64,000 nucleotides of DNA from Alphaproteobacteria bacterium UBA6376 (lineage in GTDB: Bacteria > Pseudomonadota > Alphaproteobacteria > Rs-D84): contig DJQW01000002.1 of assembly GCA_002437665.1 (NCBI GenBank), positions 186,001-250,000 of the forward strand, given 5' to 3'. Within the stretch, counting starts at the first letter, position 1. Each line of letters opens with the position of its first letter. The position numbers and the translations under genes were made by a program. Below, one piece after another: positions 32,510 through 40,501 of the stretch. The notes under the pieces were generated by a model. That model searched no databases. It saw nothing but the letters and a program-made list of their open reading frames with translations, and was not told where the DNA came from.

Positions 32510-32866
32510 TTAAATTCTTACGCCGCCTGCGCGGATTGCTTCGCACAGTGCCTTTACACGGCCGTGATAGCGATATGCGCCACGGTCAAAATAACAATTT
32601 TCAGCGATGCCAGCATCAACAACGCGTTTTGCAAACGCGGCGCCGACCAATTCTGCACCAGCGATATTCCAGCCCTTGCCCTGAAAATCTTTTTCTTTGG
32701 ACGACGCAGCACAAATTGTGTGACCACGAACATCATCAATGGCTTGAATTTCGATATGACGACCCGAACGAAATACTGACAGACGAATTTTGCCTGGGTT
32801 CTTTCTTTTCAACGCACCGCGATTTGCCAATGTGCGTCTTTCTTCACTAGACAAATGTTTCAACAT
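32510..32866 (-). CDS. rplR: Ribosomal protein uL18
   Basis: The 118-residue product binds 5S rRNA together with uL5. RRTLANRGALKRKNPGK and the C-terminal FDRGAYRYHGRVKALCEAIRAGG signature are clear (FDRGAYRYHGRVKAL). Normally it directly follows rplF; here a 53-residue frame lies between them. Confidence 0.97.
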   Translation of the reverse strand: MLKHLSSEERRTLANRGALKRKNPGKIRLSVFRSGRHIEIQAIDDVRGHTICAASSKEKDFQGKGWNIAGAELVGAAFAKRVVDAGIAENCYFDRGAYRYHGRVKALCEAIRAGGVRI

Positions 32867-32903
32867 TTTGTTTCCTTTTTTTCAATCCCCGTAACAGCGG
32901 AAA

Positions 32904-33065
32904 TTATTTTTGTTTTTGATTACGGTGTTGCACCGCAAATGGGACTTTGTATTTTTGCCCAGACAAATAATCGCTGACGTATTCTGTAAAGAACGCCATC
33001 GCGGCAACAACGTGTGACCATGCATTGTTGGTCATCATTGCTGAATATTTATTGCCTGTGCTCAT
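32904..33065 (-). CDS. Putative 53-residue protein between rplF and rplR
   Basis: This is a small open frame in a place where bacteria normally have none. ATG at 33065 is preceded by GGGG with 9-nt spacing, 29 nt after the rplF stop. It ends 38 nt before rplR. The translation begins MSTGNKYSAMMTNNAWSHVV and ends in a basic tail (QHRNQKQK), with a helical aromatic middle (AFFTEYVSDYL). There are no Cys and no signal peptide. It resembles nothing I know. The gap would otherwise be unusually long for this operon, and the frame keeps the operon's codon style, so translation is plausible but unproved. Confidence 0.45.
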   Translation of the reverse strand: MSTGNKYSAMMTNNAWSHVVAAMAFFTEYVSDYLSGQKYKVPFAVQHRNQKQK

Positions 33066-33093
33066 TATCAAATGCCCCACTTGCCCGCAACGA

Positions 33094-33645
33094 TTATTTC
33101 TTTTTACCTTCCTTGCGGCGGATTGCTTCGCCCTTATAGAAGATACCTTTACCCTTGTATGGATCTGCCTTGCGAACCTTGTGAACCTTGTCCGCGAATT
33201 GACCGACCAAGCATTTATCGATACCCTTGATGCTAAATTCGGTTGGTGTTTCACCCATAACAACGGTCAAACCCGCTGGGATTTCCATGATAACATCGTG
33301 TGAATAACCCGCAACCAAAACCAATTTGTTGCCTGAAACCGATGCTTTGTAACCAACACCCTTCATGTACATATCTTTCGAGAAACCGTCAGATACACCT
33401 TCGACCGCACAGCGAACGTTGCGGGTCATTGTGCCCCACATTGCGCGTGAAACCTTATCTTCGGCGTCTTTTGGTGTAACAACAACGTGTTCATCTTCGA
33501 TTGCGACATGAACCAAGCCGGCATGTTTCGTATCCAAAGGCAATTTAATTTCGCCCTTTGGGCCCTTGACAACCAGAACGTCATCAACAATCGCCGCTGA
33601 CGTACCGTCTTTCAATTTTACTGGATATTTTCCTGCACGAGACAT
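33094..33645 (-). CDS. rplF: Ribosomal protein uL6
   Basis: The 183-residue product lies near the stalk base of the large subunit. The two uL6 repeats and the C-terminal signature GQFADKVHKVRKADPYKGKG are diagnostic. Start MSRAGKYPVKL. Normal position between rpsH and rplR apart from the small frame that follows. Confidence 0.97.
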   Translation of the reverse strand: MSRAGKYPVKLKDGTSAAIVDDVLVVKGPKGEIKLPLDTKHAGLVHVAIEDEHVVVTPKDAEDKVSRAMWGTMTRNVRCAVEGVSDGFSKDMYMKGVGYKASVSGNKLVLVAGYSHDVIMEIPAGLTVVMGETPTEFSIKGIDKCLVGQFADKVHKVRKADPYKGKGIFYKGEAIRRKEGKKK

Positions 33646-33667
33646 AACTTCAATCCTTACTTCTATA

Positions 33668-34066
33668 TTAGATTACCTTGCACAGCACTTCGCCACCAAC
33701 GTTCATCAAACGTGCCTTGTGATCAGTCATAACGCCATTTGGTGTGGAAACGATTGCGATACCCAGTCCGCCCATAACCTTTGGCATTTTTGCACTGCCG
33801 GAATAAACACGGCGGCCAGGTTTGGACACGACAGAAATTTCTTGGATTGCGCCATTGCCATTGACATATTTCAGTTCAACGACCAAATTGGCACGATGTT
33901 CGTCAATCTGTTCTTTGTGGAAATCTGTAATAAAACCTTCGTCTTTCAAGACGGTCAGCACTGCTGCACGCAGTTTGCTGTTTGGAACGGTGATTGTTTC
34001 TTTACCCGCATTCTGACCATTACGAATGCGTGTCAACATATCGCCGATTGGGTGTGATAATGACAT
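33668..34066 (-). CDS. rpsH: Ribosomal protein uS8
   Basis: The 132-residue 16S rRNA-binding protein controls the spc operon in E. coli. PIGDMLTRIRNGQ at the N-terminus and VMGGLGIAIVSTPNGVMTDHKA near the end (GLGIAIVSTPNGVMTD) are diagnostic. The start at 34066 follows AAGGAG. Confidence 0.97.
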   Translation of the reverse strand: MSLSHPIGDMLTRIRNGQNAGKETITVPNSKLRAAVLTVLKDEGFITDFHKEQIDEHRANLVVELKYVNGNGAIQEISVVSKPGRRVYSGSAKMPKVMGGLGIAIVSTPNGVMTDHKARLMNVGGEVLCKVI

Positions 34067-34153
34067 CTTTTACTCCTTCGTTGCATGGGGCATGCGCCCC
34101 CTGCACTTTTGTTTAACCCCTGCTGCATTGTCCACAACAGGGTTGTTTTTATT

Positions 34154-34456
34154 TTACCAACTGGACTTGCGTACGCCTGGCAATTTCCCTTCGGACGCCA
34201 TTGTGCGCAGCTGTTGGCGGCACAGACCGAACAAGCGAGAGAACCCGCGTGCACGACCGGTAACAGAGCAACGGTTATGCAGACGTGTTGGATTCGCGTT
34301 ACGTGGCAATTTTGCCAATTTCTTCATCGCGTCCATACGTTCGTCTGGTGTTGCATTTACAGACATCTTCGCTTTGATCGCTTCGCGCTTTTTGGCATAC
34401 TGGGCGACCATCTTTTCACGTTTTTTCTGTTTGTTTATCAACGCTAATTTAGCCAT
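34154..34456 (-). CDS. rpsN: Ribosomal protein uS14, zinc-free long form
   Basis: The 100-residue long form lacks the CxxC zinc pairs of the short type. RDAMKKLAKLPRNANPTRL-like core (KLAKLPRNANPTRLHNRC) and GRARGFSRLFGLCRQQLR are diagnostic. Two Cys remain but not in a zinc pattern. Normal position between rplE and rpsH. Confidence 0.96.
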   Translation of the reverse strand: MAKLALINKQKKREKMVAQYAKKREAIKAKMSVNATPDERMDAMKKLAKLPRNANPTRLHNRCSVTGRARGFSRLFGLCRQQLRTMASEGKLPGVRKSSW

Positions 34457-34471
34457 TTTTATACCTTTTTA

Positions 34472-35017
34472 TTATTTCAAAACCAACGGCAAGCCGATTT
34501 TCGTCAGCAACGCACGTGCTTCGTCGTCAGTTTTCGCTGTTGTCGCGATGACGATGTCCATACCGCGAATTGCGTCAATTTTATCAACGGAAATTTCAGG
34601 GAAAATCAAGTGTTCCTTGATACCGAACGCATAGTTACCGCGACCGTCGAATTTGGATTTTGACAAACCACGAAAGTCCTTGACACGTGGCAATGCAACT
34701 GTAATCAGTTTGTCCAAGAAATCATACATTCTTTTACCACGCAGTGTGACCTTGGTACCAATGGCCTGACCTTCGCGCAGACGATATGTCGCGATGGACT
34801 TTTTCGCATGTGTGATAACGGATTTCTGTGCGGCAATCGCTGTCAAATCAGCGGCGGCAGAATCCAATTTCTTTTTATCGCTAACTGCTTCGCCAACGCC
34901 CATGTTCAAAACGATTTTGGACAATTTTGGCACAGCATACTTGTTTGTGTACCCAAATTCTTTGACCAATTCAGGTACAATTTCTTTTTCGTAAATTTCA
35001 CGCAATCTGCTTTGCAT
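34472..35017 (-). CDS. rplE: Ribosomal protein uL5
   Basis: The 181-residue product binds 5S rRNA and touches uS13 across the subunit bridge. VPKLSKIVLNMGVGEAVSDKK, LREGQAIGTKVTLRG and the C-terminal GMDIVIATTAKTDDEARALL (first half GMDIVIATTA) are diagnostic. Confidence 0.97.
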   Translation of the reverse strand: MQSRLREIYEKEIVPELVKEFGYTNKYAVPKLSKIVLNMGVGEAVSDKKKLDSAAADLTAIAAQKSVITHAKKSIATYRLREGQAIGTKVTLRGKRMYDFLDKLITVALPRVKDFRGLSKSKFDGRGNYAFGIKEHLIFPEISVDKIDAIRGMDIVIATTAKTDDEARALLTKIGLPLVLK

Positions 35018-35068
35018 TTTTTTATTCCTTACACTCTGTGTCCCCGTAACAGCGGGAACAGTTTATTC

Positions 35069-35371
35069 TTACAATTCTGCGCCTGACTTCTTGGCAACAC
35101 GAACTTTCTTGTCGCCGGACATTTTGTATCCAACGCGTGTTGCTTTCTTCGTCTTTGGGTCAACCAACGCAACATTAGAAACATGCACTGGTGCTTCGCG
35201 ATCAACGATGTGACCGGCCTGTTCCTGTGTTGGTTTGACATGCCATTTGTGGCGGTTTACACCTTCGACCACAACGCGAGATTCTGTTGGGCGCGCTTCC
35301 AGTACTTTACCTTTGACGCCTTTGTACTTTCCCGAAATAACTACGACTTCGTCGCCTTTCTTGATTTTCAT
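35069..35371 (-). CDS. rplX: Ribosomal protein uL24
   Basis: The 100-residue product starts large-subunit assembly at the exit tunnel. The KOW motif is visible near the N-terminus (KIKKGDEVVVISGKYKGVKG), with GVNRHKWHVKPT after it. The start at 35371 is the conserved MKIKKGD; a longer frame upstream is unrelated. Confidence 0.96.
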   Translation of the reverse strand: MKIKKGDEVVVISGKYKGVKGKVLEARPTESRVVVEGVNRHKWHVKPTQEQAGHIVDREAPVHVSNVALVDPKTKKATRVGYKMSGDKKVRVAKKSGAEL

Positions 35372-35390
35372 ATCTATAACCCCTTGTATA

Positions 35391-35765
35391 TTATATAACT
35401 TCCGGTGCCAAAGATACGATTTTTTGAACATCGTATTTGCGGCGAACTTCACGTGCAATCGGCCCAAAGATACGTGTGCCAATTGGCTCAAAGTTGTTCT
35501 TGTTGATCAAAACAACCGCATTATCGTCAAAGCGGATAATAGATCCGTCCGGACGTTTTACCGGGAATTTTGTACGCACGATGATTGCACGCTGTACAGT
35601 ACCCTTTTGTACTTTACCACGTGGAATCGCTTCTTTGATGGCGACGACAATTTTATCGCCAACTGTCGCATAGCGACGGTGTGAACCGCCCAAAACTTTG
35701 ATGCACATTGCTTTGCGTGCGCCAGAGTTATCAGCGACCGTCATAACTGTTTCATTCTGAATCAT
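35391..35765 (-). CDS. rplN: Ribosomal protein uL14
   Basis: The 124-residue product lies at the subunit interface. MIQNETVMTVADNSGA and the signature GSIIRFDDNAVVLINKN with TRIFGPIAREVR are diagnostic. The start at 35765 is the conserved one. A leader of about 110 nt with GC-rich inverted segments separates it from rpsQ. Confidence 0.97.
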   Translation of the reverse strand: MIQNETVMTVADNSGARKAMCIKVLGGSHRRYATVGDKIVVAIKEAIPRGKVQKGTVQRAIIVRTKFPVKRPDGSIIRFDDNAVVLINKNNFEPIGTRIFGPIAREVRRKYDVQKIVSLAPEVI

Positions 35766-35877
35766 AACTTTTTTCCTTGTCCTGCGCGCGGGGCAATCCC
35801 CCGCCGCTTTGTTATAGGGCCCGACTGTCCGCACACCAGTAAACCAATGCCGACCTCAAAGACCCTGTCCGGCGGTA

Positions 35878-36147
35878 TTAGTCAACGACCTCAACCGTTT
35901 CGTCCTTGGAAACGCCAACGCGCCCCTTGACCACCCAAGATTTTGTCTTGGAGATTGGACGATGTTCTTCGATCGCAACGATGTCACCAACCTTGTATTC
36001 GTTGTTTTCATCGTGCGCCTTGTACTTTTTGTTCTGCTTTACGAACTTGCCATACAGCGGGTGACGGAAACGACGTTCCACTTCGACGACAACTGTTTTG
36101 TCGTTTGCTGTACTTTTTACTGTTCCTTGCAGTATACGTCTTGGCAT
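35878..36147 (-). CDS. rpsQ: Ribosomal protein uS17
   Basis: The 89-residue 16S rRNA-binding protein. MPRRILQGTVKSTANDKTVV, VERRFRHPLYGKFVKQNKKY and the GDIVAIEEHRPISKTKSW signature are diagnostic. It follows rpmC after a gap of about 150 nt, larger than usual. Confidence 0.97.
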   Translation of the reverse strand: MPRRILQGTVKSTANDKTVVVEVERRFRHPLYGKFVKQNKKYKAHDENNEYKVGDIVAIEEHRPISKTKSWVVKGRVGVSKDETVEVVD

Positions 36148-36301
36148 AACTTGTGTCCTTATACATTTGCCAGTGCTTGTTTTGCGGGCCTAATTTTACA
36201 CTAAAACGCGCAAAACAGCAACTGATTCTTTGGTTTTATTTTACCGATTTCGGCATATGATAACTAATTTTTTAGAAATCTCAACAAAAATCGACAATTT
36301 T

Positions 36302-36496
36302 TTATTTTTTGTCCGCATTCAATTTTGTCTTGACGCGCGCGATTTCACGACGGGTCTGACGAATTACATGCGATTTTGGCAACTGACCAGCCGCATGCTG
36401 AAAGCGTTGGTTCATTTGCTCTTTCTTCAAATCAGCCAGCTTGCTCTGCAATGCTTCGACTGTCAAAGATTCTTTTTCAACTTTCTTTTCTGCCAT
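36302..36496 (-). CDS. rpmC: Ribosomal protein uL29
   Basis: The 64-residue product is beside the exit tunnel and is a docking site for SRP and trigger factor in other bacteria. The LKKEQMNQRFQHAAGQLPKS segment and the RREIARVKTKL end are diagnostic. Normal position after rplP. Confidence 0.95.
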   Translation of the reverse strand: MAEKKVEKESLTVEALQSKLADLKKEQMNQRFQHAAGQLPKSHVIRQTRREIARVKTKLNADKK

Positions 36497-36525
36497 TTCA
36501 TTGACCTTTTTGTGTGCGGTTATAC

Positions 36526-36939
36526 TTAGTTCGCTTTACGTTCAACAATTTTGGTTTTAACTGGCAATTTCGCCGCCGCCAACGCGAACGCTTCATATGC
36601 GATTTCTGGTTTTACACCGTCAACTTCGAACATGATGCGACCTGGTTTAACACGGCAAATCCAATATTCAACCGCACCTTTACCTTTACCCATACGGACT
36701 TCGGCAGGTTTCTTGGTCACAGGAACGTCTGGGAATACGCGAATCCACAGTTTACCCATACGACGCATGTGACGTGTGATGGCGCGACGCGCCGCTTCGA
36801 TCTGACGCGCTGTAACGCGTTCTGGTGTCATGGCTTTCAGTCCAAACGAACCAAATGCCAGTTCGCTGCCGCCTTTGGCGACGCCGTGAATACGGCCTTT
36901 GTGCTGTTTGCGAAACTTTGTTTTATTTGGCATCAACAT
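36526..36939 (-). CDS. rplP: Ribosomal protein uL16
   Basis: The 137-residue product lies by the A site and 5S rRNA. The start is MLMPNKTKFRKQHKGR; AAGG lies 9 nt before the ATG at 36939, while the next ATG (36933) is farther away. Conserved GSFGLKAMTPERVTARQIEA and PDVPVTKKPAEVRMGKGKGA identify it. Confidence 0.97.
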   Translation of the reverse strand: MLMPNKTKFRKQHKGRIHGVAKGGSELAFGSFGLKAMTPERVTARQIEAARRAITRHMRRMGKLWIRVFPDVPVTKKPAEVRMGKGKGAVEYWICRVKPGRIMFEVDGVKPEIAYEAFALAAAKLPVKTKIVERKAN

Positions 36940-36965
36940 AATAAACTACCTTTTATTGCTTTTGC

Positions 36966-37010
36966 TAATTTTTGTTTTCCCCGACACCATATAGATGCCG
37001 GCAAAAATTA
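36966..37010 (-). promoter_or_regulatory. Intercistronic hairpin rpsC-rplP with loop CCATATAGA
   Basis: Outer stem TAATTTTTG/CAAAAATTA reaches into the rpsC stop. Inner stem CCGaCA/TGcCGG closes the 9-nt loop CCATATAGA (plus strand), identical to the loops at 38232 and 38559. Confidence 0.65.
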
Positions 37011-37709
37011 CTTGTTTCTCTTTTCGCTGCTGCCGGCATATTCAGTTGGGCGTGCCATTTCAGAAGCCAGCTTTTCTTTATTTACGACGTCCCCAGTGTA
37101 AATCCAAACTTTCACACCGATAACACCGTATGTTGTTTTCGCCTGAATTGACGCATAGTCAATATCAGCACGCAATGTGTGCAGAGGAATACGACCTTCG
37201 CGGATTTGTTCGCTGCGGGCAATTTCCGCACCGTTCAGACGGCCGCTGCACATAACTTTGATACCCTGTGCACCTGCTTTCTGGGCGTTTTGAACCGCCT
37301 TTTTCATTGCACGCTTAAAGGAAACACGACCTTCGATTTGCTGTGCAATATTCTGCGCAACCAACTGGGCATTCAGATCTGGACGACGAACTTCGTAAAT
37401 ATTTACGACGACCTGATCATTCTTGACCAATTTTTTGATATCATTACGCAATGTTTCGATATCAGCACCATTTTTACCGATAATCATACCCGGACGAGAT
37501 GTGTGAATTGTCACAACAACTTTCTTGGCAAAGCGTTCAATAACAACCTTGGCCAAACCGGCTTTCTTCAACTTCTTTTCGATAAATTTGCGAATTTTGA
37601 TATCTTCGGCCAACAGGTTCGCATAGTCCTTTTTGCCAGCCATCCAGCGCGAGTCAGTAATCTTGTTGATAAATTCGCGCAACGAGATTGGTGATACTTT
37701 CTGTCCCAT
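37008..37709 (-). CDS. rpsC: Ribosomal protein uS3
   Basis: The 233-residue product lies at the mRNA entry with helicase activity together with uS4/uS5. MGQKVSPISLREF, the KH motif RPGMIIGKNGADIETLR, and GRLNGAEIARSEQIREGRIP (first half GRLNGAEIARSE) are diagnostic. Confidence 0.98.
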   Translation of the reverse strand: MGQKVSPISLREFINKITDSRWMAGKKDYANLLAEDIKIRKFIEKKLKKAGLAKVVIERFAKKVVVTIHTSRPGMIIGKNGADIETLRNDIKKLVKNDQVVVNIYEVRRPDLNAQLVAQNIAQQIEGRVSFKRAMKKAVQNAQKAGAQGIKVMCSGRLNGAEIARSEQIREGRIPLHTLRADIDYASIQAKTTYGVIGVKVWIYTGDVVNKEKLASEMARPTEYAGSSEKRNK

Positions 37710-37728
37710 CTTTTGTTTTCCTTAGTTT

Positions 37729-37789
37729 GTGGCAAGTGTTCTTGAAACCATATAGGTTTTATTCAGGGTTGCCCCATACCACGTGCCAC
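37729..37789 (-). promoter_or_regulatory. Intercistronic hairpin rplV-rpsC with CCATATAGG apex
   Basis: Outer stem GTGGCA/TGCCAC and apical AAACC-atata-GGTTT. The apex CCATATAGG differs by one base from the CCATATAGA loops of the neighbouring gaps. Confidence 0.6.
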
Positions 37790-37796
37790 GGTTTTA

Positions 37797-38207
37797 TTAT
37801 TTTGCTTTCTTTGCAGTTTTTTCTGCTGTTTTTTTCGCAGGTGCTGTACCTGATTCCAAAACGATTGTCAGATTTGAAAATGGTTTCAAAATCGGACGTG
37901 CGCTGCCACGTGGGCCGGCCATGATACGTTTCATTGTCAACGCTTTACCACACCAAATTTCTTTGACGTACAGAGAATCTGCCGACAGATTTTTGTTGTG
38001 TTCTGCATTTGCAATCGCGGAAATCAAAGTTTTCAAAACTTCGTCAGATACGCGTTTCTTCGAAAATTTCAAGACATCGATTGCACGTTCAACAGGCAAA
38101 CCACGAACAGTGTCACAAACCAGATTCAGTTTCTGGTGGCTGACGCGGATCATTTTGTTGAATGCGCGAACCTGATTATCTTTAATTCCATATCTTGCTG
38201 TTGTCAT
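37797..38207 (-). CDS. rplV: Ribosomal protein uL22
   Basis: The 136-residue product lines the exit tunnel with its beta-hairpin. VSHQKLNLVCDTVRGLPVER, NAEHNKNLSADSLYVKE and the tunnel loop MKRIMAGPRGSARPILK are diagnostic. A short Lys/Ala tail ends the protein. Confidence 0.97.
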   Translation of the reverse strand: MTTARYGIKDNQVRAFNKMIRVSHQKLNLVCDTVRGLPVERAIDVLKFSKKRVSDEVLKTLISAIANAEHNKNLSADSLYVKEIWCGKALTMKRIMAGPRGSARPILKPFSNLTIVLESGTAPAKKTAEKTAKKAK

Positions 38208-38231
38208 AACTATAACCTTATTATTCTTGCG

Positions 38232-38248
38232 GATTCCATATAGAAATC
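38232..38248 (-). promoter_or_regulatory. Intercistronic hairpin rpsS-rplV with loop CCATATAGA
   Basis: Stem GATT/AATC closing the same 9-nt loop CCATATAGA, in the short gap between rpsS and rplV. Confidence 0.55.
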
Positions 38249-38249
38249 A

Positions 38250-38534
38250 TTATTTCTTGGCTGCCGCGGCCTTTTTATTTGCCGCATGACCTTTGAACGT
38301 ACGTGTTGGCGCAAATTCACCCAATTTATGACCAATCATATCTTCTACGATTGAAACTGGAATAAATTTATTACCATTGTGAACTTCAAAAGTCAGCCCA
38401 ACCATTGGTGGCACGATTGTGCTGCCACGAGACCAAGTTTTAATTGGTTTACGGTCATCTTTTTCGTTCGCCGCCGCGGTCTTTTTCAAGACAGATGGGT
38501 GAACATAAGGACCTTTCCAAACTGAACGAGACAT
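38250..38534 (-). CDS. rpsS: Ribosomal protein uS19
   Basis: The 94-residue product is in the head of the small subunit. MSRSVWKGPYVHPS and the C-terminal signature VEDMIGHKLGEFAPTRTFKG are diagnostic. The ATG at 38534 follows a good AACGGAGT site; a TTG one codon earlier is less likely. Confidence 0.97.
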   Translation of the reverse strand: MSRSVWKGPYVHPSVLKKTAAANEKDDRKPIKTWSRGSTIVPPMVGLTFEVHNGNKFIPVSIVEDMIGHKLGEFAPTRTFKGHAANKKAAAAKK

Positions 38535-38558
38535 CAATTACTCCGTTTTTCTTATGTC

Positions 38559-38581
38559 CCCTGCACCATATAGATGCAGGG
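38559..38581 (-). promoter_or_regulatory. Intercistronic hairpin rplB-rpsS with loop CCATATAGA
   Basis: Perfect 7-bp stem CCCTGCA/TGCAGGG closing the loop CCATATAGA (TCTATATGG in the minus-strand mRNA). Confidence 0.65.
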
Positions 38582-38588
38582 CTATTTA

Positions 38589-39422
38589 TTATTTCTTCTT
38601 TGCCAAATGTCTGCTGCGGATAATCATCTTTGCAGTACGTTTGTTGCTGCGGGTACGATATCCCTTGGCTGGAATACCAGTACGCGACACAGGTTCGTGG
38701 CCCTTGGAATGACCATTACCACCACCCATTGGGTGATCGTTCGGGTTCATCGCCATACCGCGAACAGATGGACGGATACCCAACCAGCGTGCGCGACCGG
38801 CCTTGCCCAAATTGACATTGCGTTGATCTGGGTTAGAAACGCTGCCAACTGTGGCCATACAATCGGAATGAACTTTGCGCAATTCGCCGCTGTTCATTTT
38901 AATCTGTGCATAAACACCGTCTTTACCCATCAACTGAGCATAGCAACCCGCGCTACGCGCCAACTGGCCGCCCGCACCTGGTTTCAGTTCAACGTTGTGC
39001 ACAATAGTACCGATTGGCATATTCTTCAATGGCATCGCATTACCTGGTTTAATATCTTCACGAATGCCAGAAATAACAGTATCACCGACCTTCAAATCAC
39101 GTGGTGCCAAGATATAAGAACGAACACCATCTTTGTATTCAATCAATGCGATGAATGCGGTACGGTTAGGATCGTATTCCAAGCGAACAACAGTTGCTGG
39201 AACACCTGTCTTTTTACGATTGAAATCAATCAAACGATATTTACGTTTGTGACCGCCACCTTGGTGCATAACGGTTACGTGACCAAAGTTGTTACGACCA
39301 CCCTTGGATTTCAAACCAACAGTCAATGCCTTTTCAGGCGCGCCGCGATGCAAACCACTGCGGTCAACCTGGGTCAAACCACGTGTACCCGGGGTCATTG
39401 GCTTATAGTGCTTTAATGCCAT
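38589..39422 (-). CDS. rplB: Ribosomal protein uL2
   Basis: The 277-residue product is required for subunit joining and peptidyl-transferase activity. Diagnostic are GRNNFGHVTVMHQGGGHKR, the RSAGCYAQLMGKDG segment and the catalytic-centre-proximal GMAMNPNDHPMGGGNGHSKG with its conserved His. Confidence 0.98.
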   Translation of the reverse strand: MALKHYKPMTPGTRGLTQVDRSGLHRGAPEKALTVGLKSKGGRNNFGHVTVMHQGGGHKRKYRLIDFNRKKTGVPATVVRLEYDPNRTAFIALIEYKDGVRSYILAPRDLKVGDTVISGIREDIKPGNAMPLKNMPIGTIVHNVELKPGAGGQLARSAGCYAQLMGKDGVYAQIKMNSGELRKVHSDCMATVGSVSNPDQRNVNLGKAGRARWLGIRPSVRGMAMNPNDHPMGGGNGHSKGHEPVSRTGIPAKGYRTRSNKRTAKMIIRSRHLAKKK

Positions 39423-39443
39423 TTTTTTCTTACCTTTGTTTCT

Positions 39444-39489
39444 GTCAGGGCAATAACGTCTGAACTGTTCTCAGATTATCTGCCCTGAC
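39444..39489 (-). promoter_or_regulatory. Intercistronic nested hairpin rplW-rplB
   Basis: Outer 9-bp stem GTCAGGGCA/TGCCCTGAC and inner TCTGA/TCAGA, in the gap between rplW and rplB. No T-run. Confidence 0.6.
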
Positions 39490-39505
39490 GATTTTTCTTT
39501 GTTAC

Positions 39506-39832
39506 TTATGCGTTTGCCGCCAAATCCAATTTTGCATCGGCTGGCAAAGACACATATGCTTTCTTTACAGTGCGTTGTGTGCCGCTGGCGCGACCACGGA
39601 AGGATTTAACCTTGCCCTTGGCAACAACAATGTTGACCTTGGTTGGTTTAACATTGTAAATCGCCTGAACTGCGCGTGCAACATCTTCTTTGGTTGCATT
39701 TGCAGCAATTTCGAACGCAATACCATTGCTCTCGGACAGTTTCGCTGTCTTTTCCGAGATTATCGGACGACGCAGTATATCATAAATACCGGCGGTCGCA
39801 ACGATTTTCTTTTCTGCTTTATTTTCTGCCAT
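39506..39832 (-). CDS. rplW: Ribosomal protein uL23
   Basis: The 108-residue product is at the exit tunnel and is the trigger factor docking site. ILRRPIISEKTAKLSESNG and NVKPTKVNIVVAKGKVKSFR are diagnostic. It has a short N-terminal extension. Confidence 0.96.
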   Translation of the reverse strand: MAENKAEKKIVATAGIYDILRRPIISEKTAKLSESNGIAFEIAANATKEDVARAVQAIYNVKPTKVNIVVAKGKVKSFRGRASGTQRTVKKAYVSLPADAKLDLAANA

Positions 39833-39852
39833 TTCATTGACCTTTTATTAAA

Positions 39853-40473
39853 TTATGCCAATCTTGCTTCTACCGCTTTGACTGCGTCAGCCGTCAAAAC
39901 CAATTTATCGTGGTTCAAGATGTCCAAAACATTCAAACCAATCGTCGGCAATGCATCGATTTTCGCGATGTTCGCCGCAGATTTCTTGAAGTTTTCGTCC
40001 AACGCATCTGCGCCAACAAACAATGCAGAATCCCAACCCAGTTTTTTCAACTGTTTTGCGAATGCACCTGTCTTTGCATTTGCCAATTTTTCAGAATCGA
40101 TAACAACCAAAGCACCATCTTTGACCTTGGATGACAATGCCATCTTCAAGCCCAAAGCACGGATTTTCTTTGGCAAATCGATAGAGTGATCACGGACGAC
40201 TGGGCCATGAACAACACCACCGCCACGCATGTGAACATTGTATTTTTCACCCTGACGTGCGTTACCTGTTTTCTTTTGTTTGAACGCTTTTTTACCGCTG
40301 CCTTCGACATCAGATACAGTTTTCACTGCATGTGTGCCGGCACGGGAATTTGCACGCTGCCAAGTAACAACTCTGTGCAAGATGTCTGCGCGTGGGTCCA
40401 AACCAAAGATGCTGTCGGCCAATTCAACATTGCCAACTGCTTTGCCATCAAAATTTATAACTTCTATTTGCAT
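39853..40473 (-). CDS. rplD: Ribosomal protein uL4
   Basis: The 206-residue tunnel protein and, in E. coli, autoregulator of the S10 operon. The extended loop (KQKKTGNARQGEKYNVHMRG) and GGGVVHGPVVRDHSIDLPKK (first part GGGVVHGPVVRDHS) are diagnostic. No S10-leader-like structure was recognised here. Confidence 0.97.
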   Translation of the reverse strand: MQIEVINFDGKAVGNVELADSIFGLDPRADILHRVVTWQRANSRAGTHAVKTVSDVEGSGKKAFKQKKTGNARQGEKYNVHMRGGGVVHGPVVRDHSIDLPKKIRALGLKMALSSKVKDGALVVIDSEKLANAKTGAFAKQLKKLGWDSALFVGADALDENFKKSAANIAKIDALPTIGLNVLDILNHDKLVLTADAVKAVEARLA

Positions 40474-40501
40474 TTTAATTCACCTTAATGTTGACCCATT
40501 G

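Noticed and set aside
38574..39416. Long open frame on the plus strand opposite rplB
   Set aside because: It mirrors the codon pattern of rplB on the other strand, is rich in His/Thr/Trp/Asn runs without domain signals, and has no ribosome site. The same holds for long plus-strand frames over tuf, fusA and the secreted-protein genes.
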